Positions 1 through 10,739 of a DNA stretch of 64,000 bases are shown piece after piece; position 1 is the stretch's first letter, and the number at the start of each line of letters is the position of its first letter. The position numbers and the translations under genes were made by a program. Where the stretch lies: positions 1-64,000 of the forward strand of contig SEMN01000257.1 of the NCBI GenBank assembly GCA_005408345.1, written 5' to 3'. The stretch is from Macquaria australasica. Taxonomy: Eukaryota > Chordata > Actinopteri > Centrarchiformes > Percichthyidae. The notes beneath the pieces were generated by a model, which did no database searches, had not been told where the DNA came from, and saw only the letters and a list, made by a program, of their open reading frames with translations.

Positions 1-2925
1 CTCTCTGTAATCCTGCAGAATATGTGCCGATGGCTGTTCAGACTGTGTGAAAACGCGACAAATAAGTACAAAAAATAAATACGGAAGATCTGAATTTACG
101 GATGTGATTCCTACGAGCTTATTCGATCCATATTTGTGAGCGACAACAAAAATCTGTGATGACAAAGTGGACCGGTTTCTTTCTTCAGGGACAGATACAA
201 AGTTTAAAGCTTTAAGGCTGAAAGAAGCAGACTGTGTGGACTTAAACCATGTCTGACTTGACTCATACAAATCCTGCGGGACTAATAATCCTGCGGTCTT
301 TATCTGTTCTGAACCACAGCACCTGGAAATCCATTCTGGCTGCTGTCACAGCCACCTTTCTGCCTCTTTATTTGAGTCATCTTTTTCCTCATTTCCTCAT
401 AGCTTTTATGTCCTTCTTATATTTTGTCTTAATGTCCTCTTGTAAAACACCGTGACTGCTCGGCATCACCAGAGCCCAGTATATAATATTTACAAGTTCT
501 TTAAATGATGTTTGGCTGCATGAAACCAATTTAATTCTTCTCCTTTCTACGTCTAGGAATAAGAAACAACAGCTCATGTTACTGCATAAAGGCTGAGTGG
601 TGACACAGGCAAGAAAATAAACCATCCATGTGCTGAAATTCAGTGGTATTCTCCTTTAAAAGAAGGTTAACAACCCCCATTTCCTAATTAATAAAATGTC
701 CTCTTAGTAAATCATCAGAAGGCTGCCAACAGCACAGGCCGGAGGAGAGTGGAGAAGCAGAGAGTGACGAGCAGGATGCTGAGGGGGGAATAAAAAGGTG
801 CTGTGCTGCTCCCTGCTGGTCTATTAGTGTGATTCAGTGTCAGCAGTAATGAGGAGGAGTGGATAGACTGCTTCTACAAGGAGAGATGTTTTCCAGTCCG
901 TGCAGCGTTTCCTCTTTATTATTACAAGAGGAAAGCCTAATAAAAACTTATCATCTGGTCTTATTGTCGGTTCTAAAACAAATGGAGGAACATTATGGTC
1001 CAGACAGTCTATAAATCATAACAGATGGATACTACATAAAACCATTATCAGAGGTAATAAAGGCCGAAACAGCTAGAGGGATATACACAGCACGGGGAGT
1101 GAATCCAGATACTCCAATTGAAGCAACAACTTTTGGTCTACGATCTGGCATGTGGTTTGTTTCATTATGTTTTCTGTAGGAAAAAGATGAACGATACAAG
1201 AGCATCAGCACGCCTGTGAGCCACAAGATTTGAAATCTTCTGATCTGTTCAGCAGTTTAAACTCAGGCAGTAGACAGCAGAAACAGTGGGTGGATGGATG
1301 GATGGAGAGAGGGTAGGCTTCCATCTGCTGGTGACAGAAGGCAGTGTAGTGGATACAGCCGGAGTAACACCAGCATTCTTGACATAATCATCTAGAGCTG
1401 AAACTATTAGCCAATTAATCCATTAGTCAATTGACAGAACATTATTTTTATAACTGATTCATTTTTAATGCAAAAATATTTAGTCGACCCTCATCAATAA
1501 ACATAAAATGTTAGAAACACTTCTCAGGATGACGCAATACAATTCAACCGCAGCACAAACTACATCCTCCAAAATGATCATCCAGTTGATTCAACAGCTC
1601 TCTAAATCAGTTTCAACATTTACTGCAGGATTGTTTTATTAGACTGGTTTATTTTAGCTAGGTATACCTACAGATGGCATGGAAGAAACCCAGAAGACCC
1701 AATGCTCCTTGTTATATCTTAATAATATCGCTAAAAGCTATTCAATCTGATCAGTTTGGTCACTCTGAGGTTAAACACCATCCATGGAAGAGCTGCAAAT
1801 GATGAACAGGGGTTAGAGTTTAACCAAACATATACTGGACTCTCCCTAGCACTCAAACAATCTAGATATAGCCTACAATAAATCAACAGGTTTGCTGTAT
1901 GAATGTGCCTAGACAAAAGATGACATTAATATGACACCATGCACTACTGTATGTTGTTACAAGCCTGGGAACCAGACGAATATGCGAGCTCATGTTTTAT
2001 TTGCTCTGGTAGATGAGTCTGGTCCCCCTCCCATTCAGACAGATTTCCAGCCGACCTGGTCCAGGTCGGGCCACTGTTTAACTGTTTAACTAAGATGGGG
2101 AGGGTTTTATACGATGACTGTACAGAGGAGCGCCGTTGAGGCATTTTCGTAAACAATGAAGATGGCTGTCGCTGATGTGGAACGTTCTGAATCCACTATC
2201 GTGTCAGTATTAAACTAACTGGACGGTATATTTTCTCTAAAAGAAGAACAAACAACGGCACTTAAAGCTTTTGTTGATAAGAAAGATGTGTTTGCTGTAC
2301 TGACAGGATTCACTCAGCGCTACGTCACACGTTTCGTTGCTGTGATTGGTTGTAGGTCTATCCAGTTGCATCCAGAGGCATCTTGGTCTGCACCCTTGGA
2401 AATCAAAAATGAACTGAGAGGTGCCAGACTCATTTGCATTTCCAAACTGGTCTGGCGATGTCAGGCTACATTGTTACATTAAGACAAAAAGTTATTGTCT
2501 GAATGTAAAACCAGAGAGAAATGTCAGACCAATAACACTCATATTGTTGCAGTATCATGGCCATTAGCTGCTGAGTGAGAACACTGAAGTACATGACTTT
2601 GTTTTGGTCTTTCATCAGTTTGATTCATGGCCAACATTAGCTGACACTCACATCAGTTCTCCTTCCATTATGCTGACGTAAAGCTGTCCTTGTGCAGAAA
2701 CTATAAATGCGTCAACATAGAAATAAACCACATTTTGAACATTTGCATGGAACTTGCTTAACAGTTGGAAACAAACAGCCACTGCACCCACTATATGCAG
2801 GCTGTGCTTCTGACTGAGGCTGTCTCCTTCTCTGGACACTGCAAGGCTAACCTGTCCTTCACACCTGTAAAATGTGTACAACTGCAGGTGTGTACGCAAG
2901 CTTCTGGGTCCAAATTAGTGCGAGA

Positions 2926-2930
<5 letters not shown>
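1..2930. other. Gene-free AT-rich stretch, probable smap1 intron 1
   Basis: I see no convincing exon on either strand. Open frames are short, lack family resemblance and are not bounded by good splice sites. Because smap1 is transcribed leftwards from 8580 and its second exon was not found by eye, this stretch is inferred to be intron 1 of smap1. It contains one short MITE fragment, listed separately. Confidence 0.4.
1393..1475 (+). repeat. Fragment of GAGCTGCAACGATTA-type MITE
   Basis: The stretch begins with a GAGCTG-like tip followed by ATTAG, CCAATTAAT and TTAGTCAATTGACAGAA. The same words in the same order form the left end of the fuller copy at 54919-55267. Only the first part is recognisable here, so this is a truncated or decayed copy. 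Confidence 0.55.

Positions 2931-2990
<60 letters not shown>
2931..2990 (+). repeat. (TG)30 microsatellite
   Basis: Uninterrupted TG dinucleotide run of 60 bases. Its cysteine/valine and threonine/histidine translations are artefacts. Confidence 0.97.
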
Positions 2991-2992
<2 letters not shown>

Positions 2993-3172
2993 CCCGCCTG
3001 TGCCAGTATAATTTTATGTGTATGACAGCAGAGAGGTACCAAGGACAGGTCGTCAAAGCGCCGAGAGCCCTGCAGGCGCTAGCCAAGATCTGCTGTGCCA
3101 GCGCAGAGGAGAGCATGTGCCAGCTCAGAGCACCCCCAGCCACAAATCATAACACTGACACACTGCCAGCCT

Positions 3173-3174
<2 letters not shown>

Positions 3175-3269
<95 letters not shown>
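3175..3269 (+). repeat. (GT)n microsatellite with one GCGC interruption
   Basis: About 95 bases of GT repeat with a single GCGC interruption near 3227-3231. It lies 185 bases from the preceding TG run, so the two flank a short unique island. Confidence 0.97.
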
Positions 3270-3270
<1 letters not shown>

Positions 3271-3392
3271 CTTTTGAGCCACATTGGTGAAAAGATTGTG
3301 TTAAAACCAAAGGCGAAAATTATAGTCTGGACTCTAAGTTGTGGACGGACTGAGATGCCAAGGAGGACAGGAAAATGAAATTGCAATCAATA

Positions 3393-3395
<3 letters not shown>

Positions 3396-3429
<34 letters not shown>

Positions 3430-3446
3430 GCACACACACACACACA
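3396..3446 (+). repeat. Compound (CT)n-(CA)n microsatellite
   Basis: A CT run to about 3427 is followed by a short CA run from 3431. It is the third simple repeat within 520 bases. Confidence 0.95.
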
Positions 3447-4105
3447 AAGATAAAATGTAGGGCAGTGTGTGTGTGTAGACAGGAAACAGGAGTGAGGATG
3501 GAATTACAGCTGAGAGGCTAAGGTGAGTCACCACACTGCAGTGGTCATAGCAGGGCTGCCACACCCAGACACACTAACTGCAGCAGGCAGTACGGAGGAC
3601 CCATAGTGTTTGGTCATGCCAAATCCTAAAACAAACCGATCAATCAAACCAGAGCTCTGTCCTCTGCGTGCTCAATCAACCACAGAGCAAATGCTTGTTT
3701 AAAAAAAAAAAGAAATCAATAAAAGCTACACTGCCTCGCCTGTGTTCCAGTGGAGACGTCCATGTTCAAGTTCAAAGAGAGACGTTTTCAGAAGTTGACA
3801 AAAACAATCTCAACTCCAGGGCCAGTTAGAGAAGTTCAGTTCTGAAAAGCCCTGAGTATTTATCCTTGTATGAGGCAGTGAAGCAATGGGACATGTTTTC
3901 AGGGATAATGACTGAAACAGACAGAAAAAGATGGTAAGCCACATTAGCTCTGACTGTCCAATAAAAAGTAAACCTTCATCGTTTAGCTCAAAACATACAT
4001 AATAAATACAGTAAATCAAAGTAATACTTAATGGCAAATGTGTCCGCAAGCTGGAATGTCACAGAAGTGTGGAATGTGAGGTCAGGAATGTGTTCATACC
4101 ATAGC

Positions 4106-4260
4106 TGCATGATTTTCATTATCGATTATTAATCGATTAATCTTTTGTTCTTTAAAAAAAGGACAGAAAATAGTAAAAAATGCACAACACAATTTCTGAA
4201 AGCCGGATGTGACATCTTCAAGTGTCTTGTTTCGGGGACCAACAGTCTAAAACCCAATTT
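4106..4260 (-). repeat. Partial MITE, same family as 54919-55267, inverted
   Basis: The sequence opens with ATAGCTGCATGATT and ATTAATCGATTAAT. It continues with words found on the opposite strand of the 54.9-kb copy: a stretch with AGTAAAAAATGCACA, then CTTCAAGTGTCTTGTTT and CCAACAGTCTAAAACCCAA. Orientation is opposite to the 54.9-kb copy. The distal part is missing. Confidence 0.6.
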
Positions 4261-4359
4261 TGTCATCTGCGGTGCAAAACCCAAAATACATCCACACACT
4301 GTGTCTCAGATGATTCGGTGATGTGATTATTAAGCTGATAGTAATCTCTATTAACAGAT

Positions 4360-4402
4360 ATCTTGTCCCTTGCCTACAAATTCTGTAGGCAAGGGACAAG
4401 AT
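4360..4402. repeat. Perfect 19-bp hairpin with 5-nt loop
   Basis: The left arm 4360-4378 and right arm 4384-4402 are exact reverse complements (core CCCTTGCCTACA). The loop is AATTC. It is not part of a repeat I recognise. Confidence 0.9.
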
Positions 4403-6298
4403 TTTGGTATCAGAAGTGTTCTGTCTGTTTGTAGTCCGAGTAGTATTGACCAATCACGTTTGAGTGGGCTTTGATTGCATGCAGGTAAACAGTCCGTGTG
4501 GAGAGCAAAAGAGCCGGAACACATTGGCCAAAATGCAATCTCTGAACCCATGAGCTACCATCTAACAATGATTTACCTTTTTAGCAATCTCGGAACCCTA
4601 GAGATTAGCTTTTTATTAGCTTTTTATTAATTCATCTGCATTCAAGTTGTCGGCAGTGGATAGCTGATGGGATCCGAGATTGCTAATCGGACTGTAAACA
4701 ATGACCGGTGCACAGAAGAGGAAGTCTTGGCCTGAATATCCGTTATCCAGATATCCACTGGCTACACAGAAGCTAAATTGTCGTCAGACGATAGCCAATG
4801 GGTTTCGAGATTGAGCTGATAGTAACTTTTAAGAACACTTTTTACATTACTACATGAGTTAACCTGAGTACTACTTAATAAGTACTATTTAGGAAGCATT
4901 CAATGAAAATAAACAGAAAATGTCTGAACCTCAATGACAGATGCCACCTGTTCCCAGGCTTTGCTTTTGAGACTTTTTTCTTTTGCAGTCTTTCAGGTAA
5001 GAGTTGGTGAGAATGGTCTCTCAATTTCTTTATCATTTTGCACTTGAAACTGAATGACTGTCACTTACAGTGTGAAAACACGGTAAGAATGAAAAACAGT
5101 TTAGATATTTATTCGAAAGGGGCCATGTTAAGCAAAGCTTAAGCAAAAGATTGTCATTTCTTCATGACCCCTGAGTTTTCAGACTTTTTTTCCACATTAA
5201 GTTGCTTAGGTCTTTTATTCATGAAACTTACTCAGCACAACAAAAAACACTTACACAGATTTCAACTTTGGACTTACGAGGCTTTTTCACAACATCCATA
5301 TATTGTTTGGATAAAAATAGCTGTGACATATCAATGTGACTCATAGGGCATGGCTGAATGCTGCTGCTGTATGACTAACATAACTAAACATGCCTCAGGC
5401 TGCAGGGTGCAGTGTCACTGACTGATGCAGACAACAAAAATCACAAGATAAGATTTTTAAAAAACAGATTTTAACCCATAGTGTGGATAAGAATCAGCAG
5501 TGACAGGGTAGATATAAAATGAATCGTTTATGTCTGTGGGAAGAATATGTACTTGTGTTGAGAGATGGGCACTTGAGTCCAGTCACAGTTGAGTTGGAAA
5601 TACACGGACTTTAGACTTAACTTGGACTCATTAATAAAGACTTATGAACAATAAGAGCTTTAAAAAGACTGTTCTGGCTGTAATGCCGAGTGTGGCGCTG
5701 CTTGTTGATTTTGTTCAAACAGTGCAGGATTCAATACTTCCCTCTCAGCTGTAATATTTAAGAGGGATTTACAGGAATAATGCTCCACAAAGGCTGCAAA
5801 TCAACTCACATGGGAACCACACGCCCTCCATACCAAAACCAAAGCAAAATACCTGACATTTAACAATGCAGAACAGCAAATACAGCCATTCTCTTACCCA
5901 CCAGGTAAAGGTTTATTTACACAGGCTTTCATTATCAAATGATCCTTCCCATTATGAAATTCATGTTGACAAAAACATTTAATTGTGTGTTGTGTCAACC
6001 TAATACAAATGAAAAGTTAACAAGAACGCGTGGTGTGTACTACTGAACCACGGCCAATTCAAATTCAAGTTATTTATGCTCTATTTACATGCAAATTCAA
6101 ACCATTTATTAGTTGACACTTTTGATAATGAACAATAAATAAATAATACACAAATACAAAGGGGAGTGAACTATGAGTTGGAGAATATTATAACTCTGAC
6201 TATTGTGAACAAAAATGAACTATATTTCAAGTAAATGATGTCTTCAAGTCTTCCCTGCAAAACCATCATTTAAATTGGTGTGATATTGAGCATAACAG

Positions 6299-6719
6299 TT
6301 CTTGACCTTGGAAACAGTAGTTTGATTTAAAATACATCTTAACTCAAGGTCCACTTACTAGCTTTTTTCCAGAACTTTTAAATCACCTCTCACCATCTTC
6401 TTCAGTGGATGGAATTTGCTCAACAACGGAAGCATAAAAACGACAACTGAGAAACATGACAACTTACTCCTTGTCTCCAAAGCTTTCAACCACATCTCGT
6501 GGCTTTCCTCAGTGGATGCAGCGGCTCAGTTGTCATGGAGATTAGTTGTTATCACGTGACCCAAGTATGGACTTTGACGTGATAACAGGTGGTGGTATGA
6601 ACCATCATCCATGATGACACCTGAGCAACTCCATCCAATGAAGAAAGGCCATGAGATGTGGCTGAAAGCCACCTTGTGATGGGATTTTTTTGTCAAACTG
6701 CTGTTTCCAAAGTCAAGAA
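6299..6719. mobile_element. MITE-like element with nested inverted repeats (family T, copy 1)
   Basis: The left end (6299-6325, CTTGACCTTGGAAACAG) is the inverse of the right end (6693-6719, CTGTTTCCAAAGTCAAG). A second inner pair, near 6480-6520 (CCACATCTCGTGGC) and 6630-6670 (GCCATGAGATGTGG), is also inverted. There is no coding capacity. A shorter relative lies at 41706-41880. The superfamily is not assigned; the structure suggests a non-autonomous DNA transposon. Confidence 0.65.
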
Positions 6720-7092
6720 TGAAACTTGAAGCTCAGCTGACAATTTCTCTATGAAAACTGACCAAACTCAATCCATTGAGAAAGACTGTGCGAGGCAGTT
6801 GAAAGATCTGTAAAAAGCTGGTAGGATTTTTTTAAACTAGGATATTATTTATCAAGACTTTACGTACTATAAATATAATGTATTTATGTGGCAAAATGAC
6901 TTTTGGTATGAAAGGGTTGCTGTAATCTATTCTGAAAAACTGGGGGTAATTTAGGTTTAGGTGCATTTACATCCCAATATGGGTCTGCTACCAGCTACAA
7001 CACCAGGCATACAATGAAAAATGAATTTACATTGACAAAAGATGCAGCATCAGCAGCACACAGTGGCAAATCATGCTCAAAACGGATTCACT

Positions 7093-7154
7093 TCTGACTA
7101 TTGTAACCTGTAGTACCAGACCTCCCTCTGGTACTACAGGTTACAATAGTCAGA
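7093..7154. repeat. Perfect 28-bp hairpin with 6-nt loop
   Basis: Arms 7093-7120 and 7127-7154 are exact reverse complements (core ACCTGTAGTACCAGA), separated by CCTCCC. Such a long perfect palindrome is unexpected by chance in 64 kb and implies a recent inverted duplication, a very young hairpin element or an assembly artefact. Confidence 0.93.
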
Positions 7155-8011
7155 TGACAGCATAGGCATGGCGATGACGCAAAAGGCATTTAATCTCAGT
7201 CACAGGTAGCCCCGATACGAGCCGTTCAAACTCCACTCAAAAGTCTGGGAATTTCAGGATTCCATACTTATCGGCAAACATGCACTATAGTTAAGACGTT
7301 TAGGCAACAGACACGATCCTATGACAATTTTGCTAGACCAATTGTGCAAAACATTATTATTATTATATTAATATGTTATTTTTAAGTTGATACCGCTCAC
7401 CACTGGGTAAAGGCATGCACATTTTAAAAGTTTACATCTTATTGGAATACATTGCAGTCTGACGTATTGGATGGACGCCGAATTGAGGACTGGTTCCTAA
7501 AGATATACGAAACGTCCTCGATCAAACTATACCTATATACTATACACGAGGGCACGTGAGTCAGAGGTAAGGTGTTGCCTGCAGCTGCAACAAACCTACA
7601 TCATCTGACGCCGACGTGTTTCTCATTCAGCGAGGAAACTACACCTCTAATAATTTAATGTTGCCTACACACGACACGCGCGTTTTCCGCTCATGAATAA
7701 ACCAGTCAAGGACATGACATCGATACTATCGGGCAAAACCTGCGTCAAGTTAGACGCAGCCATACAAAACAAAACCGGAATACTGTCTATCCGACTTCAA
7801 AATAAAAGCACCAAGCATGACTTTCGAGGACAAACTTTTTAAACGTACAACAATGTATAGATGGTGGAAAAGAAAAAAATACACTATTAAAACCTAATTA
7901 ATAAAAGAACACCCTCAGCCTCCCATTCTCAATGATAAATGCAAATCCCAACATTGCTCAGCATATAATTTGTGAAGGATTCAAAGTGTAATTACAAAGC
8001 GAATCAAAATT

Positions 8012-8055
<44 letters not shown>

Positions 8056-8065
8056 CATCATTATT
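8012..8065 (+). repeat. (ATT)n microsatellite
   Basis: A TTA/ATT trinucleotide run, clean between about 8018 and 8054 and slightly degenerate at both edges. It gives a spurious poly-asparagine frame on the minus strand. Confidence 0.93.
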
Positions 8066-8255
8066 TTCATCAGTGTTGGAAAAAGAGTAAAATGAGAATT
8101 TTACTTTGAACGTGCTAAACGGAAGTTGTATATTTTTTGCAGTTACTTGAACATTGTCGCTCAATAATATTATTACATATTTTGGCTTAATTCTGACTGG
8201 ATAAGCAAGCAATAACGTTAACTGTGTTTGCATTGCACAACATACATATACATGC

Positions 8256-8305
8256 AAGTGTGTCATTCCGATAAAAAAAATCATTTGAATCGGAATGACA
8301 CACTT
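8256..8305. repeat. Perfect 17-bp hairpin with 16-nt loop
   Basis: Arms 8256-8272 and 8289-8305 (core TGTCATTCCGAT) are exact reverse complements flanking an A-rich loop. It sits about 150 bases inside smap1 intron 1 from the exon 1 donor. Confidence 0.88.
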
Positions 8306-8462
8306 TTGTGTTAAGCACACACCAGAGTGACCGCCATCAGAATAACGTTACAGTATGTTGCTAGCTGTAGCAAGCCGTTAGCTGCCAAGTTCCCACATCA
8401 TTTCATCTTTTCGTAAACACATTTCTGACATGGAGGTTTACAGCAAAGATAGCCAGGCTTAC

Positions 8463-8580
8463 CCTTTGCCTCACAGTCAGCACAGTACTTGTTGTCGTCT
8501 TCTCTCAGCAGTTTAGACAGAATGGCCTGATGCTGCTCATTCAGTTTCTGGGCTTTTTCTCTCTCCGACCGCGTCGTCAT
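8463..8580 (-). CDS. smap1: ArfGAP SMAP1, first coding exon (partial gene)
   Basis: Seen: an ATG at 8580 opens 39 codons plus one base, ending at an AAAGG|GTAAGC donor (GT at 8462-8461). The peptide carries REKAQKLNEQHQ, ILSKLLRED, NKYCADCEAK, which matches the start of vertebrate SMAP1 rather than SMAP2. CADC is the first half of the CX2C...CX2C zinc finger of the ArfGAP domain. The second cysteine pair and the catalytic arginine belong to exon 2, which I did not find in the 8.4 kb to the left, so intron 1 probably leaves the window. The start codon has a purine at -3. Known: SMAP1 stimulates GTP hydrolysis by Arf6 and binds clathrin in endocytosis. Reading past the donor gives only a short spurious tail. 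Confident for family and paralogue; the rest of the gene is unseen. Confidence 0.9.
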
Positions 8581-8700
8581 GTCGCCAAAGTTTGGAAGTT
8601 AGTCCTGCTTGCGTGGAGCCGATAAAAGCCGCGGAGTCCTCAGCTCGTATTAAAAAGGGTGGGACGTCCCCTGGTAGCCGCACTGTACCGCCTGTATTCG
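8581..8700 (-). promoter_or_regulatory. smap1 5' UTR / promoter-proximal DNA (inferred)
   Basis: The DNA just upstream of the smap1 start is richer in CG dinucleotides than its surroundings (for example GACCGCGTCGTC inside the exon, CTTGCGTGGAGCC and AGCCGCGG upstream). This fits a CpG promoter, but no transcription start can be placed from sequence alone. Confidence 0.4.
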
Positions 8701-8839
8701 GTTAGCTTGCAACCTGCTAACAAGGTAATGTGGATCCAAGGCAGCATCATCCCTGCTGCCTTCAGGACTGTCGGACTTTTTACAGCCGCACATGAATCAG
8801 ACTCAGAATCAGCTCTATTGGCAGAAGCAGAGTAGCCAA

Positions 8840-8935
8840 AATCTGTACTCAAGTACAAGTAGTCATCAAAATAACTACTTGAGGTAGAATACAAAAGTAT
8901 TTACTGAAAATATGACTTGACTAGCGAGTAACTTA
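8840..8935. repeat. Fragment of ACTCAAGTAC-type repeat
   Basis: Words such as TGTACTCAAGTACAAGTAG and AAGTATTTACT resemble the repeat family seen more fully at 32895-33376 and partly at 39245-39366. Short and decayed. Confidence 0.35.
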
Positions 8936-9485
8936 AGAAATAGAAAAATTAAAATAAAAAGTATTTTATTTGATGGGGATATGACTGGAATTGTTTCAAA
9001 CACAGATGGTCTTCCTCAGCAGGTAGGTTTATTTTCTCTGAAACAGACTTGAACAATTGACTTTGCATATATCCACATTTTTAGTTGTTGAAGTTATTCA
9101 AGAGCAGAACTGTTTTTGAAGTTTCAGAGTTAACCTAAGATAACATTATGTGTATGGTCAGTTTAATGAAGGTTGGTAAAAAATTAGAATCCCTCTACTC
9201 TGGATTTAAAAAAAAAAAAATATATAGTTTAATGATTCAGATGACATTTAAATTGAAATTCCCTATTTATCTTTTTATTTATATTGATTAAATGGACAAT
9301 TATTGAATTGTACCCAGTCACATATTCATATTGATCAGTGGTTCCTAGCCTTTTTAACTTGTGGTCCATTGTCACAGAGTGCATGTCTACGAGCTGTAAG
9401 TTTAGTCAGAGTGTTTTTTCCCACTTTTCCCAGTCCATTAATCTTTGAAGCCAGACAGAGAGATTAAACAGCACTGAGCACAACT

Positions 9486-10034
9486 GTGCACCTTATAATG
9501 TACAGAATATGCAGGGGAAAAAAAGATGCAGAAAAACTAGTCCATGCATTTGTTACGTCTAGGCTGGACTATTGCAACTCTCTATTATCAGGCTGCCCCA
9601 ATAAATCCCTTCAGACTCTCCAGCTGATTCAGAATGCTGCGGCACGTTTCCTGACAAGAACCAGAAAAAGAGATCATATTTCTCCAATATTAGCTTCTCT
9701 ACACTGGCTCCCTGTAAAATCCAGAATAGAATTTAAAATCCTTCTCCTCACCTTCAAAGCCCTAAATGGTCAGGCACCATCATATCTTAAAGAGCTCATA
9801 GTACCCTATTACCCCACTAGAGCACTGCGCTCCCAGAATGCAGGGTTCCTTGTGGTTCCTAGAGTCTCTAAAAGTAGAATGGGACCCAGAGCCTTCAGCT
9901 ATCAAGCTCCTCTCCTGTGGAACCAGATCCCAGTTTGTGTATGGGAGGCGGACAACCTCCTCACATTTAAGAGTAGGCTTAAGACTTTCCTCTTTGATAA
10001 AGCTTATAGTAGGGCTGACTCAGGTGACCCCTGA
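9486..10034 (+). pseudogene. L2 LINE reverse transcriptase, C-terminal remnant
   Basis: The open frame of about 180 residues contains FVTSRLDYCNSLLSG, QLIQNAAARFLT, HISPILASLHWLPV, FKILLLTFKALNG and SYLKELI, followed by a run ending in LKTFLFDKAYS. These are the conserved C-terminal landmarks after the reverse transcriptase palm in L2/CR1-clade elements. The frame is open to its natural stop, but the catalytic part is missing, so this is a dead 5'-truncated copy. The first codons before the AEKLVHAF stretch are probably not element-derived start sequence. Confidence 0.85.
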
Positions 10035-10722
10035 GCCCCCCCTTAGTTATGCTGCTATAGGCCTAGACTGCCGGGGGACTTCCCATGATGCACTGAGCTC
10101 CTCCCTCCTCCTCTTCCTCTCCATCTGTACGCCCTCATATCCCATCAATGCTTGTTATTAATTCAACTTCTTCCCGTAGTTGTGTGCTTTCTCTCCTCTC
10201 TCTCTCTCCTCTCTCTCTCCCCTTCTGTTGCTTTCTGCAGGTATTTCTGCCTCCGAAGCTGTAGAGTCTGGATCTGTGGTTGCAGCCACCTGCTGCCCCC
10301 GTGCTCCTGCTCTGCACCCGCTGCTGCTGTTGCTGTTGTTGCTCTTGTTATTAGTATTGCTATTATAATGTTGCTCTTAGTGTTGTTTCTGTTGGTGTTA
10401 ACATCAATGCCATTACCATATCTATGCTGTATTGTGCTGCTGTATGTTCTCTTTCCTCCTGCTCTCTCTCTCCCGCTCCCCCCTCCCCCTTCAACCCAAC
10501 CGGTCGAGGCAGATGACCGCCCACCTTGAGCCTGGTTCTGCTCAAGGTTTCTACCTGTTAAAAGGGAGTTTTTCCTTGCCACTGTCGCCTAGTGCTTGCT
10601 CATGGTGGGAACTGTTGGGTCTCTGTAAATATAAAGAGTTGGTCTAGACCTGCTCTATTCGAAAAAGTGCCCTGAGATAACTTTGTTATGATATGGCGCT
10701 ATATAAATAAAACTGAATTGAA
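9520..10722 (+). mobile_element. 5'-truncated L2-clade LINE
   Basis: The element holds the C-terminal end of a reverse transcriptase reading frame followed by a non-coding 3' region: a CT-rich low-complexity part (10100-10480), then the block CAACCCAACCGGTCGAGGCAG, AGGGAGTTTTTCCTTGCC, GGTCTCTGTAAATAT and the tail TGGCGCTATATAAATAAAACTG. This order is typical of an abundant teleost L2-like LINE. The 5' part (endonuclease and most of the reverse transcriptase) is absent, as expected from incomplete reverse transcription. An inverted copy of the same tail lies at 31367-31567. Confidence 0.85.
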
Positions 10723-10739
10723 ACTGAATATGTTTTGGA

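Noticed and set aside
2872..3378. 168-codon Cys/Val-rich frame and its Thr/His-rich antisense frames
   Set aside because: These are translations of (TG)n/(CA)n microsatellites.
10135..10582. Ser/Leu-rich and Arg/Glu-rich frames on both strands
   Set aside because: They fall in the CT-rich low-complexity 3' region of the L2 LINE.
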